DNA of 40,645 bases from positions 1 to 40,645 of the forward strand of contig JAMOVT010000046.1 in assembly GCA_027061855.1 (NCBI GenBank), read 5' to 3'. Position 1 is the stretch's first letter. Every line of letters begins with the position of its first letter. Under the pieces are notes generated by a model. That model did no database searches, was not told where the DNA came from, and worked only from the letters and a program-made list of their open reading frames with translations. Source of the DNA: Flavobacteriales bacterium. Its GTDB lineage: Bacteria > Bacteroidota > Bacteroidia > Flavobacteriales > Flavobacteriaceae. The position numbers and the translations under genes were made by a program. This document shows, one piece after another, positions 9,316-17,996 of this stretch.

Positions 9316-10488
9316 ATGAAAAAAGATTTTTTTTCCTATCAAGCACAAACTTCCACTCATCCTATGGGGCTGGAAGTTTCGTCGGCAAAAGGTTCCTATA
9401 TTTTTGACGCAAACGGTAAAGCCTATTTGGATTTTGTAGCGGGTGTTTCGGCAAATGCTTTGGGGCACCAACCCGGTGAAGTAATCGAGGCTATTATAAA
9501 CCAATTGGACCGGTATATGCATGTGATGGTTTACGGAGAATTTATCCAAGAACCGCAGGTAGCCCTGGCAAAAAAAATGGCGTCCATTATGCCCGGTAAA
9601 CTTTCAAAAACTTATTTGGTAAATTCAGGAACCGAAGCGACCGAAGCTTCTATAAAATTGGCCAAAAGATATACAGGAAAAGCTGAGATCATTGCTGCCA
9701 AACGTTCCTATCACGGAAATACACAAGGCTCTATGTCGGTAATGGACTATCCCGAAAGAAAAAATCCGTTTATGCCTTTGATTCCGGGAGTTCGTTTCAT
9801 CGATTTTAACAATGAAGAAGACTTAAAAAAAATTACTTCCAAAACCGCTGCGGTGATTTTGGAAACCATCCAGGGAGGAGCCGGTTTTATAGAACCGAAA
9901 AACGATTATTTGAAAAAAGTAAAAAAAAGATGTGAAGAAACCGGAACCTTGCTTATCCTCGACGAAATTCAAACGGGTTTCGGCCGGACGGGAAAAATGA
10001 TGGGTTTTGAAAATTATGGAGTAATTCCCGATATAGTGATTACAGGAAAAGCCTTGGGAGGCGGGATGCCTATCGGAGCTTTTACTTCCACTCCCGAAAT
10101 TATGGATGTATTGACTGATCCGGCAATGGGACATATCACCACTTTTGGCGGTCATCCGGTGATTGCAGCGGGTGCTTTGGCAACAATCAATTCCATAGAA
10201 AAAAAGCAATTATGCAAAGAATCTTTGCGAAAAGAAAAAATACTCCGCAAAGGCTTAAAACATCCTAAAATTAAGGAAATCAGAGGAAAAGGACTGATGC
10301 TGTCACTGATTATGGAAACTCCGGAGCAAGCCGATAATTTGATTTTAAAGGCATTGGACAACGGATTGATTCTTTTCTGGCTGCTTTATGAAAATAGAGC
10401 GGTAAGAATTACCCCACCGCTTACTATTTCAGATGATGATTTATATAAAGGAATTGGAATTATTCAAGAGCTGTTGGAAAACCTGTAA
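9316..10488 (+). CDS. Class III PLP-dependent aminotransferase
   Basis: A 390-residue fold-type I aminotransferase of the acetylornithine/4-aminobutyrate group. The start is the ATG at 9316 (MKKDFF); an upstream ATG in the same frame would lie inside aat. The cofactor-binding NSGTEATEASIKLA, the Asp in LILDEIQTGFGRTG and the Schiff-base Lys245 in ITGKALGGGMP are present. TFGGHPVIAAGAL and a C-terminal VRITPPL complete the family pattern. Flavobacterial homologues are usually called aspartate aminotransferase family protein without a proven substrate. Nothing nearby (no arg genes) fixes the amino donor. It is probably co-transcribed with aat. Confidence 0.9.
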   Translation: MKKDFFSYQAQTSTHPMGLEVSSAKGSYIFDANGKAYLDFVAGVSANALGHQPGEVIEAIINQLDRYMHVMVYGEFIQEPQVALAKKMASIMPGKLSKTYLVNSGTEATEASIKLAKRYTGKAEIIAAKRSYHGNTQGSMSVMDYPERKNPFMPLIPGVRFIDFNNEEDLKKITSKTAAVILETIQGGAGFIEPKNDYLKKVKKRCEETGTLLILDEIQTGFGRTGKMMGFENYGVIPDIVITGKALGGGMPIGAFTSTPEIMDVLTDPAMGHITTFGGHPVIAAGALATINSIEKKQLCKESLRKEKILRKGLKHPKIKEIRGKGLMLSLIMETPEQADNLILKALDNGLILFWLLYENRAVRITPPLTISDDDLYKGIGIIQELLENL

Positions 10489-10649
10489 ATTCATAAGGCC
10501 TTTGTACTTCATTCGGTATCAAATTATAAACGAAATTCATTTTTTGAAAAAGCAATAATAATTTAACATACATCTACACGGCCTTTAAAATAAAATTCCG
10601 GATTAATTATAAAACCAACACCCAATTAATATAGTTAAGTATTTGTTTT
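10489..10649. other. Non-coding gap between convergent genes
   Basis: An AT-rich stretch of 161 bases between the aminotransferase and the broken CPBP gene. I see no RNA gene and no strong terminator hairpin, unlike the other convergent junctions in the window. Confidence 0.5.
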
Positions 10650-11426
10650 TTAATTTATTACAGCCAAATGTTCTTCTTCTTCTTTCATTTTATTATTTAG
10701 CTTATTCCAAAATAAGCTTATCGCCATAGCAAGGAATAAAATAATTAATGGCGTCGGGAACTTGGTTTCATTAATCATCAAAGGAACATTGACTAATGAA
10801 TGAACACCGGTCAAATAAATCAGATTTTTGGTTTTTAAATAGATTAAGGTAAATATAATTCCCACTATAAAAATTTTGATTAAGTCTGCCAATAAATTAT
10901 CTACTTGGTTTATCATTAACCTGTTGGGAATATGAATAATTGCAAAAAATAATTGAGACGAAATTATGGCAAGAACGATTGCTTTTTTGTCACTGAATTT
11001 ATATTTGAAAAGGAGATAGAATTGAGTGAATAATAAACCCCTGAACAAAAGTTCTTCAAATGCTGCATTTCCAAATATTTGTCCCAAAAAATAACCTGTT
11101 TTTAAATTGATTTTATCAGAAAATATAATCTGATTTTGAGAAAAATAGGAGAAAGCCAGCGAAAACACTTGCGTTATAAGCCATATTATAAGTATCCATT
11201 TTAAGCCTTGTTTAATTTTCCAAAATTAAAAATCAGTATAGAAAAAAAATAGAAAGGAAATAAAACCGGCAATTAATGCAGGCTGAATGAGATGGTTTGT
11301 ATGCCGGGTGATATTTTCAAAATACTCGATTTTAAGCAGATAATTCCAAACATATATATTTAAAGGAAGAAGCAATATTATAAGGATAAGAATTTTGGGT
11401 GATATTCTTTTTACTTTAAAGCTCAT
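10650..11426 (-). pseudogene. CPBP-family intramembrane protease gene interrupted by an in-frame TAA
   Basis: One reading frame runs from ATG at 11426 to the stop at 10650 and is broken only by TAA at 11226-11228. The upstream part gives 66 residues with two membrane helices (KILILIILLLPLNIYVWNYL and a later LIAGFISFLFFF). The downstream part contains the CPBP/Abi motifs EELLFR and FFAIIH, in which the Glu pair, Arg and His form the metalloprotease active site. Read through the stop, the product is 258 codons, the usual family length. The downstream part has no in-frame ATG before the motifs, only a GTG at 11168. It is the last gene of the PadR-PspC operon. A sequencing error is the main alternative. 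Confidence 0.75.
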
Positions 11427-11472
11427 TATTATATTATTTAAATTAATATATGAATAAAAATTTTTTTGGAAA

Positions 11473-11829
11473 CTAAACCCTTTGGCTCTCTCCCAAATTG
11501 CCTATTTCTTTGAACTTTATAAATTGTTCCGTCTTGTATCCGAAATCATCCTCATAATACCGGCGATTCTTTTTTGATAAATAAGGCAGGCTTACCAGCG
11601 AAATAAAGAAAAGAATAATTACTCCCGTTTCCAGCCAAACGCGTTTGGATTCGTCAACCGGCAACATTCGTACTCCGAAATAAATTAAAATAAAGGGCCA
11701 TAATCTGAATAAATCTCCCAGATTAAAATCAAATAATCCGAAATTGCGTAACAATAATAAAAATCCGAGTATAACCAAAAATATACCCAAAATAATATTA
11801 CTTCTCGTGTTTAATGTTTGTGTATCCAT
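11473..11829 (-). CDS. Small LiaI/LiaF-like (DUF5668-type) membrane protein
   Basis: A 118-residue membrane protein. NIILGIFLVILGFLLLLRNFGLF and LFRLWPFILIYFGVRML match the paired-helix LiaI/LiaF N-terminal module, in which a WP motif begins the second helix. A third helix follows at VWLETGVIILFFISLVSLPYL, and a hydrophilic tail closes the protein. In Firmicutes such proteins belong to envelope-stress circuits; here only the domain and the location next to a PspC gene support a similar role. It belongs to the minus-strand operon that begins with DUF4870. Confidence 0.75.
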   Translation of the reverse strand: MDTQTLNTRSNIILGIFLVILGFLLLLRNFGLFDFNLGDLFRLWPFILIYFGVRMLPVDESKRVWLETGVIILFFISLVSLPYLSKKNRRYYEDDFGYKTEQFIKFKEIGNLGESQRV

Positions 11830-11848
11830 AATTTAAATATTTATTTAA

Positions 11849-12022
11849 TTAGTTTTTTATTTTTATCGCATCCCAAAGGATAATTAATCCTGTTACAATT
11901 ACCAGAACCGGCCAATATTTATGCCATAAATCCCGGTTTGTAAATTCTTCGGCCAAGAAAATAATTCCCGTAAGAATAAACATCAAAGCCGACCATAATT
12001 GTGTAGTATATGTTTTGTTCAT
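11849..12022 (-). CDS. 57-residue LiaI/LiaF-like membrane protein
   Basis: A short open frame starts with ATG at 12022, one base after the PspC gene ends at 12024, and stops with TAA at 11849. It encodes MNKTYTTQLWSALMFILTGI at the N-terminus, then a polar turn, then LWHKYWPVLVIVTGLIILW, two membrane helices. The WP motif opening the second helix is the same pattern as in the following 118-residue protein, so the two may be related. The tight packing in the operon argues that it is a real gene. Function is unknown; an envelope-stress accessory role is inferred from context. Confidence 0.7.
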   Translation of the reverse strand: MNKTYTTQLWSALMFILTGIIFLAEEFTNRDLWHKYWPVLVIVTGLIILWDAIKIKN

Positions 12023-12023
12023 T

Positions 12024-13613
12024 TTATCTGTCTTTTTTCACTTTTACTCCCTTTTCGTCGATCTCTATCACCGCTTTTTTTCCGTCTTTATCTTTGGCTT
12101 TAATTTTTAAACCTTTTTCATCAATAGAAATATTGACTCCGTCACCCTGAATTTTAATCTCTTCCCTCCTGTCGTTTTCATCTTTTTCAGGATTCTGATT
12201 AGAGCAATATATTTGCCCCTCCCGATTGAAAATTACCTCTCCTTCTTCACAGTCGTAATTCATATAAACATCATCTGCATTCTCACCTATTAGAATAGCT
12301 TTTCCTTTGGGAATCATCAAGAAAATTTCCAAGTCGTAATCAGAATATCCATATTTTGCAGGATATAAAAAACGTGAAGACAAAACTATTTGATGATGTA
12401 AAGTGTCAATATCCACCGGATAAACCAGCTTGTTAGCTGCCTTACGAGCTTCTTTTTCATTAATTCCTTCGGCTGTTTTTACCAAACGGAAATGAAATAA
12501 AGAATCCGGAGATTCTTCAAAATAAATTCTTATATCGTCATCAGTAAGTTGTTGATTGGTTACAGAAACATTATTGTCATTAATTTTCAAAATTAAAGTA
12601 TCTTTTGGGCTGTAAAAAGTTTGTGATTCGGTTATTTCAATATCAAAAGATTTATGAGCTATTCCGGAAACCGTTTTGACACTCAGAACAATTAATGAAA
12701 TAATCCAAATGGTCCCCAAGATCAATAATACATTTCTCGATAAAGATTTAATATGAGGAAACAAAAGTTTTAATCCTAAAATAAACAAGAGGGCAAACGG
12801 TATTCCTACCAATAGAAGCGTAAGAATATTGAGCCACATCAAAGGCATTCCGACATGTTGAAATACGGCAGCATCTTGATTTACAATTATAGAAAAATCA
12901 CTCAATGGAGAAATAGCCAAGGCAGAAATGATTAAACCTAATAAAACAATTCCGGAAATAAAAGCCAAGAAGAGCCCGAGTAATTTCAAAATCACTTCAC
13001 CCAATCCGGCTCCCATTCTTTCAATATTTTCTCCCATTGGGGAATTTTTCATATCCGCTTGTTCATTACTCACATTTTCCACAATATTATCCAAACTCAC
13101 TTTTTCTCCCTTCATTTTTAATTTATCGGATACGGTTTTGGCTTTGGGAATAATAATCCACAGCAAAATATAAATAAGTAAAAACGAACCTTTCGTCACA
13201 AAAAGCAGAATTAAAAACAAGATACGCATTAAGGTCACATCTATACCTAAATAATGAGCAAAACCCGCAGCAACCCCCCCGATCATGGCCTGATCAGGAT
13301 CTCGAAACAAGCTTTTTTTAGGAGAATACTCCGGTCTTTTTTCGGGTTCTTCATCTTCAAATTCTTCGGGTTTCCCGATGATCTCAATAATTTCATCGAT
13401 TTGTTTTTCATTTACCACTTCATTCGGATGAGTTTGTTTTTTCATGAGAAGTTCGGCTATTCTGGCCTCGACTTCATTCATAATTTCATCGGTATCTTCT
13501 TCTGAATTCAATGAATTACGCACGAGTTGAAGGTAATTTTTCAGTTTATAATAGGCCGATTCTTCCAGATGAAACAGAAGCCCGGCTAAACTGATATCAA
13601 TGGTTTTATTCAT
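12024..13613 (-). CDS. PspC-domain membrane protein
   Basis: A 529-residue protein. The first 90 residues are a helical cytosolic region with HLEESAYYKLKNYL and a conserved acidic stretch. The PspC domain follows at about 100-160: MIGGVAAGFAHYLGIDVTLM, then a membrane helix ending WIIIPK. Three or four further helices lie between about 205 and 320. The C-terminal 200 residues are predicted to be beta-rich and end in a charged repetitive tail (GVNISIDEKGLKIKAKDKDG). Flavobacterial PspC proteins of this size are common next to PadR regulators. The gene overlaps padR by 8 bases, indicating coupled translation. Its role in membrane stress is inferred from the domain. Confidence 0.85.
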   Translation of the reverse strand: MNKTIDISLAGLLFHLEESAYYKLKNYLQLVRNSLNSEEDTDEIMNEVEARIAELLMKKQTHPNEVVNEKQIDEIIEIIGKPEEFEDEEPEKRPEYSPKKSLFRDPDQAMIGGVAAGFAHYLGIDVTLMRILFLILLFVTKGSFLLIYILLWIIIPKAKTVSDKLKMKGEKVSLDNIVENVSNEQADMKNSPMGENIERMGAGLGEVILKLLGLFLAFISGIVLLGLIISALAISPLSDFSIIVNQDAAVFQHVGMPLMWLNILTLLLVGIPFALLFILGLKLLFPHIKSLSRNVLLILGTIWIISLIVLSVKTVSGIAHKSFDIEITESQTFYSPKDTLILKINDNNVSVTNQQLTDDDIRIYFEESPDSLFHFRLVKTAEGINEKEARKAANKLVYPVDIDTLHHQIVLSSRFLYPAKYGYSDYDLEIFLMIPKGKAILIGENADDVYMNYDCEEGEVIFNREGQIYCSNQNPEKDENDRREEIKIQGDGVNISIDEKGLKIKAKDKDGKKAVIEIDEKGVKVKKDR

Positions 13614-13941
13614 GATGAGTTTTTTTAATTTGGTTTACGGCGTTGACCAATTCGTTCCAACTTTGGTCCATTAGTTGTAAAAATTCTTTTCCGCGTGGGG
13701 TGAGCACATAGTATTTTCTGGGAGGGCCGGAATTGGACTCTTCCCACCGATAACTTAAATAACCTGCATTTTTCAAACGCGTGAGCAATGGATAAACCGT
13801 TCCTTCTACCACAATCATTTTGGCCTTTTTTAATTCGTCGATAATCTCGGAAGTATAAGCATCACGGTCATAAAGAATATTCAGAATGCAATATTCCAAA
13901 ACTCCTTTGCGCATTTGCGATTTGATGTTTTCAATTTTCAT
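13606..13941 (-). CDS. PadR-family transcriptional regulator
   Basis: A 111-residue winged-helix protein. I chose the ATG at 13941 (MKIENIKSQMRKG), which matches the usual start in Bacteroidota; a GTG three codons upstream is possible. QMRKGVLEYCILNIL and the wing segment GTVYPLLTRLKNAGYLSYRWEES, followed by PPRKYYVLTPRGKEFL, are diagnostic. PadR proteins normally repress their own operon and respond to ligands or envelope stress. This one overlaps the PspC gene it probably controls, and the operon promoter at 14474-14507 is the likely target. The ligand is unknown. Confidence 0.92.
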   Translation of the reverse strand: MKIENIKSQMRKGVLEYCILNILYDRDAYTSEIIDELKKAKMIVVEGTVYPLLTRLKNAGYLSYRWEESNSGPPRKYYVLTPRGKEFLQLMDQSWNELVNAVNQIKKTHHE

Positions 13942-13951
13942 CTGCACCACT

Positions 13952-14416
13952 CTATTTGATTAAGCGTATGGTTAAAGGATAACGATAATATTCGCCATTC
14001 CCCGCTTTGACAGCGGCCACAATAATAAATATCAACCAAAGCAATTCCAAAAGACCAAAACCTCCGACAAAAAGTAATAATCCGGGAATCGACAAAAAGA
14101 TAGTAAACGGGTCTCCTCCCCGGTCTATTTGTCCGAGAGCCGCCAAAAAAGGGGACAAAAACATCAAGGAGCCTACAATGACAATAACTAATTTGTAAAT
14201 AAACATACTGATATTAAAATTGAGCGCCTCTTTGCCATGAAAATCGACAAATTCACTTTTGTCACGCCAAATTAACCAGAATAATAACGGCCCTAATATA
14301 CTTCCTAACGGAATCACATATTTACTCAAAGCACTAAGATGAATAATGGGAGCTTGCGTAGTATCCTCGGGGGATAAAGGTTTTTTTTCTTGATTTAAAG
14401 GGGTTAAGGTTTCCAT
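13952..14416 (-). CDS. DUF4870-type membrane protein
   Basis: A 154-residue protein with three hydrophobic segments after a polar N-terminal leader (about 30 residues). The pattern LSKYVIPLGSILGPLLFWLIWRDKS, then FVDFHGKEALNFNISMFIYKL, then a C-terminal pair ending AVKAGNGEYYRYPLTIRLI, matches the DUF4870/Tic20-like family. Function is unknown in the family. It is the first gene of the operon that continues with PadR, 10 bases downstream, so it may be part of the same stress response. Confidence 0.82.
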   Translation of the reverse strand: METLTPLNQEKKPLSPEDTTQAPIIHLSALSKYVIPLGSILGPLLFWLIWRDKSEFVDFHGKEALNFNISMFIYKLVIVIVGSLMFLSPFLAALGQIDRGGDPFTIFLSIPGLLLFVGGFGLLELLWLIFIIVAAVKAGNGEYYRYPLTIRLIK

Positions 14417-14473
14417 AGTTTTATATTTAAAAGTTATTACAAAGACGAGATACCCATATCTTTGTTACACATG

Positions 14474-14507
14474 CAAATATATAAAAAATAGTATTATGTA
14501 TTACAAA
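14474..14507 (-). promoter_or_regulatory. Complete Bacteroidota promoter for the DUF4870-PadR-PspC operon
   Basis: On the minus strand TTTG (14504-14507) is followed after 22 bases by TATATTTG (14474-14481), matching the TTTG/TAnnTTTG promoter with acceptable spacing. It lies 58 bases before the DUF4870 ATG, which leaves room for a PadR operator. Confidence 0.65.
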
Positions 14508-14639
14508 GTAGTGTATTTTTCTACAAATAGAATAGACTCACACATTAATACAATCAAAAAGGACATTCATCTAACACAAGAAACGACCAAGTATTTTTAA
14601 ACATACTTTTACATTATAAACTTTAAAAAATATTTAATA

Positions 14640-15275
14640 ATGAAAAAAATATACCTTTTTATATTTGCCTTGTCTTTTGCCGGCCTGTTTGTTTCATGTG
14701 ATAAAAATGACGATGAGCAATCAGATCCTCAAAATCCTACTGACGGTTTTACCGTAAACGGGATTTTTTATGAAACGCCCAATTGTTATATTGAATTTGA
14801 CACCAATAGTAATCCCAATGAGTTTAATCTCTTTTTTACCGACGGCCGTATGTATGATAACCAAGCCAATGTAAACAATAGTTCCGGGGACTACCTTTTT
14901 TCCACCAATATGACCAATTGGGTATTTTATAATATCCGAGACTTGGAAAATCCGTCGATTGTCACTCCGCAATATCCTAATATTCAAACGGGAGTTCAAT
15001 ATGTAGGAAATCCGGGAGATTGTGTAATCACTTATGATTTGAGTGTTGCGAGTCTATCACCGGCTTTTCAATACAATAACTTTGAATTTGGCATGGTTAC
15101 TTCCGGCACTACGCATATTCCCGGTGCGATAAGTCCTTTTCTGACTATAAATTCCTATTCCTATGATCCTGCCACTCAAACGGGAACCATCAATGTAGAT
15201 TATTCATTTCTTGACAGTAACGGAGTGACTATTACAGGACATTATGAGGGGACATTGGGTGTCATCCTTAATTAA
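14640..15275 (+). CDS. Probable surface lipoprotein of unknown function
   Basis: A 211-residue protein with a type II signal peptide: KKIYLFIFALSFAGLFVSC places the lipidated Cys at residue 20. The following DKNDDEQSD is acidic, resembling the export signal that sends lipoproteins to the cell surface in Flavobacteriia. The rest is beta-rich with many Asn, Thr and Tyr, and I do not recognise a family. The phrase FTVNGIFYETPNCYIEF near residue 40 is typical of small Bacteroidota lipoproteins. It is a single gene, and its stop TAA overlaps the pnuC stop on the other strand in the palindrome TTAATTAA. Confidence 0.75.
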   Translation: MKKIYLFIFALSFAGLFVSCDKNDDEQSDPQNPTDGFTVNGIFYETPNCYIEFDTNSNPNEFNLFFTDGRMYDNQANVNNSSGDYLFSTNMTNWVFYNIRDLENPSIVTPQYPNIQTGVQYVGNPGDCVITYDLSVASLSPAFQYNNFEFGMVTSGTTHIPGAISPFLTINSYSYDPATQTGTINVDYSFLDSNGVTITGHYEGTLGVILN

Positions 15276-15987
15276 GCTGTAAAGGGGATTTTTTTTCCAT
15301 TAGACGTTTCCATTCTTTATAGCCGTAGAAAGCCATCACCAGGAAGATGAAATATTGAATTCCTGTAAAACCATAACCTTTAATAAAATATAAAGGGACG
15401 GAAGCTATATTTACAATTATCCATAGGATCCAACTTTCCAATTTTTTATTGGCCATTAACCACATAGCGGCAAAAGCCGCTCCCGTGGTAAATGTATCGA
15501 GATAAGGAGTGATTTTTCTGATTTCGGAGAGACTTCCCGTCTTTATATGTTCCCATACATATTGAACACTTTCTTTAATACCCATACCTTCCGGCATTAC
15601 TCCGTAATATTTATATACGGCAATAACAAAAATGGAAGTGAAAACAAAAATTAAAAAAGTATAAATACAGTCTTTCTTTTGACATTTTGAAATATGTTTG
15701 AGCTGATGCGTTTCCGGATTAACATCTCTAGACCATAACCACCATCCGTAAATACTCATTAAGGTATAATAAATATTAATAATCAAGTCTCCGTACATTT
15801 GCCATTTGGACAATAAATATACATACAAGGCTGTACTTATTATTCCCGTTGGATAAACTAAAATGTTTGCTTTTTTTGAAAAATACACACTGAGGATACC
15901 AAAAGCCATAGCCACAAACTCTATAATAATATAAATGGCAGGTGTATTTTTATAAGGGGAAATAAAAAACTGGATAAGGTCTTCCAT
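15268..15987 (-). CDS. pnuC: Nicotinamide riboside transporter PnuC
   Basis: A 239-residue inner membrane protein with about seven helices that imports nicotinamide riboside for NAD synthesis. Family signatures are VYPTGIISTALYVYLL with YGDLIINIYYTLMSIYGWWLW, and in the C-terminal half TTGAAFAAMWLMANKKLESW followed by WIIVNIASVPLY, where conserved Trp and Asn residues line the substrate site. PnuC relatives also move thiamine in some Bacteroidota, but I see no TPP riboswitch or thiamine gene here, so nicotinamide riboside is the default call. No NadR kinase gene is adjacent. Confidence 0.9.
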   Translation of the reverse strand: MEDLIQFFISPYKNTPAIYIIIEFVAMAFGILSVYFSKKANILVYPTGIISTALYVYLLSKWQMYGDLIINIYYTLMSIYGWWLWSRDVNPETHQLKHISKCQKKDCIYTFLIFVFTSIFVIAVYKYYGVMPEGMGIKESVQYVWEHIKTGSLSEIRKITPYLDTFTTGAAFAAMWLMANKKLESWILWIIVNIASVPLYFIKGYGFTGIQYFIFLVMAFYGYKEWKRLMEKKSPLQLN

Positions 15988-16004
15988 AGCTAATTTTTAC
16001 AAGC

Positions 16005-16012
16005 CAAAAATA
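16005..16012 (-). promoter_or_regulatory. -7 box upstream of pnuC
   Basis: TATTTTTG on the minus strand, 17 bases before the pnuC ATG. A second match, TATATTTG, is at 16040-16047. No -33 element stands at proper spacing for either. Confidence 0.4.
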
Positions 16013-16071
16013 CATTAATTTTCCTATTTCTAAATATTTCAAATATAAATTAAACTATAATCTTAAATTTT

Positions 16072-16079
16072 TATATTTG
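16072..16079 (+). promoter_or_regulatory. -7 box upstream of the Na+/H+ antiporter operon
   Basis: TATATTTG matches TAnnTTTG and is 17 bases before the antiporter ATG. No -33 TTTG at the expected distance was found. Confidence 0.45.
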
Positions 16080-16096
16080 TTTAAACAAAAAAACCT

Positions 16097-17365
16097 ATGA
16101 ATTATTTTGAGATTGCCTCTATTCTCGTTAGTCTTTCGGCTATTTTCGGCTATATAAATGAAAAATACCTGAAATTACCCACCACAATAGGTTTGATGCT
16201 TATTTCTATTATTTTTACCCTTTTTACCATCATTATCGGCTATGTATTTCCGGAAGTCTTGGCGCATCAAAAAGAATTGATTTCAAGTATTGATTTTTCG
16301 GAAGTGCTCCTTGATATGATGCTCAGTTTTATGCTTTTTGCCGGGGCTCTTCATACCAATGTCCAACGTTTAAAAGAACTGGCCAGACCGGTATTGGGAT
16401 TTGCGGTGGTCAGCACTTTGATTTCCACTTTTTTGGTGGGAAGTCTAATGTATTTCATTTTAAACCTTCTCGGACTTCATATTTCATTTATCTATGCTTT
16501 ACTTTTTGGAGCGCTCATTTCTCCTACCGATCCCATTGCCGTATTGGGAATTTTAAAAAAAGCCAAAATTGATAAAAAAGTAGAAACGGTTATTGTGGGG
16601 GAATCCCTTTTTAACGACGGTGTGGGAGTGGTTATTTTCCTTACCATATTAGGAATCGCCAAAAAAGGAATGGAAAATTTTGACATGATCCATATTCTTG
16701 AACTTTTTTCCATAGAAGTTTTTGGCGGGATTATTTTAGGGCTCGTAATCGGGTGGGTTACTTACCAAATGATGAAAGCCATCGATAGTTTTGATGTGGA
16801 AGTATTGGTTACTCTGGCTACTGTTATGGGAGGAACATTATTAGCACATAAACTCCATGTTTCCGCTCCACTCGCAATGGTCACCGCCGGCTTAATGATC
16901 GGTACCGATCGTGTACGACAAAATGCGATGAGTGAAATTACCGAAGCCTATGTGGATAAATTCTGGGAACTGATCGATGTGATTCTGAATATTGTCCTTT
17001 TTGTTATGATTGGCATGGAACTTTTGATTATCGAATTCAAACCGGAGTATCTTGCTGCGGGGATCATTGGTATTCTTATTGTTCTGTTCAGCAGATATTT
17101 GGCCTTGAAACCTCTGTTAAAATATTTTGAAAGAAAAATCAAATTCATTCCCCATACCGATTATATAATGACCTGGGGAGGACTGCGCGGCGGTATTTCC
17201 ATTGCATTGGCTTTGAGTATCCCCGACAACCCATACAAAGAGCTTATTCTCTTGGTTACTTATGTCATTGTAATTTTCTCTATTCTTGTACAAGGTTTAA
17301 GTCTGGAAAAACTGGTAAAAAAACTCAAAAACGAAAAAGATGAAAGCATCCCGGACAGTCAATAA
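16097..17365 (+). CDS. CPA1-family Na+/H+ antiporter
   Basis: A 422-residue cation:proton antiporter with about 12 membrane helices. ALISPTDPIAVLGILKKA and the following VGESLFNDGVGVVIFL are the core CPA1 (NhaP/NHE) motifs, and the Asp of FNDG is the ion-binding residue. TWGGLRGGISIALALS in the C-terminal half is also diagnostic. There is no long cytosolic tail. It exports Na+ or another monovalent cation in exchange for protons and helps control internal pH. It is the first gene of a tight three-gene unit: the next gene starts 26 bases before its stop. Confidence 0.93.
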   Translation: MNYFEIASILVSLSAIFGYINEKYLKLPTTIGLMLISIIFTLFTIIIGYVFPEVLAHQKELISSIDFSEVLLDMMLSFMLFAGALHTNVQRLKELARPVLGFAVVSTLISTFLVGSLMYFILNLLGLHISFIYALLFGALISPTDPIAVLGILKKAKIDKKVETVIVGESLFNDGVGVVIFLTILGIAKKGMENFDMIHILELFSIEVFGGIILGLVIGWVTYQMMKAIDSFDVEVLVTLATVMGGTLLAHKLHVSAPLAMVTAGLMIGTDRVRQNAMSEITEAYVDKFWELIDVILNIVLFVMIGMELLIIEFKPEYLAAGIIGILIVLFSRYLALKPLLKYFERKIKFIPHTDYIMTWGGLRGGISIALALSIPDNPYKELILLVTYVIVIFSILVQGLSLEKLVKKLKNEKDESIPDSQ

Positions 17366-17996
17366 AACGAAAATCATCCTCCCTCTGATATTTCTTCAAA
17401 TTCTTATTTATTCATGCAGAAGTTATTCCCCTTCAAAAAATGAATATTTTCAAAACATTCTCCGGTTTCAGGATAACCTGAACAAAGAATTTGCCGACAA
17501 AAAAATCAGCCCGCTTGACTCAGTGGATTTGCTGAATTTTAAAAAATTGGATTTCTTTCCCATCGATAAAAAATACAGAGTGGTTGCACGTTTTAAAAAA
17601 AATCCGAATCCCACTCCTTTTGAATTCCCCACCAATACCTCTCGTACTCCTGTTTATGTGAAATACGGAGATGCATATTTCACAATTGACGGCAAAAATT
17701 TGCATCTCGAAATTTATCAAAACCAAGAAGCTTTAAAAGATACTGTTTATAAAGATTATCTTTTCTTGCCATTCGGAGATAAAACAAACGGAAATGAAAG
17801 TTATTACAGCGGGAGATATATCGATTTAAAAATACCTGCTGACAGCACCAAAATAATAATAGATTTTAACAAAGCTTATAATCCTTATTGTGCTTATAGC
17901 CATAGATGGTCTTGTCCGCTTATTCCACCGGCCAATATTTTAGACATTGAAATCAGAGCCGGAGTAAAAAAGTTTAACCATAAAAAAAGAGAATAA
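17340..17996 (+). CDS. DUF1684 lipoprotein
   Basis: A 218-residue protein with a lipoprotein signal: basic N-terminus, hydrophobic ILPLIFLQILIYSC and lipidated Cys near residue 27. The DUF1684 core is evident in YFTIDGKNLHLEIYQ, LFLPFGDKTNGNESY, GRYIDL and the C-terminal DFNKAYNPYCAY followed by CPLIPPANILDIEIRAG. No biochemical role is established for the family. Its reading frame overlaps the antiporter gene by 26 bases and its TAA overlaps the ATG of the next gene (TAATG). The start ATG at 17340 is fixed by the signal peptide. Confidence 0.9.
   Translation: MKASRTVNKTKIILPLIFLQILIYSCRSYSPSKNEYFQNILRFQDNLNKEFADKKISPLDSVDLLNFKKLDFFPIDKKYRVVARFKKNPNPTPFEFPTNTSRTPVYVKYGDAYFTIDGKNLHLEIYQNQEALKDTVYKDYLFLPFGDKTNGNESYYSGRYIDLKIPADSTKIIIDFNKAYNPYCAYSHRWSCPLIPPANILDIEIRAGVKKFNHKKRE

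Noticed and set aside
15988-16096. TPP or other riboswitch upstream of pnuC
   Set aside because: The leader is short and AT-rich with no conserved riboswitch motif that I can recognise.
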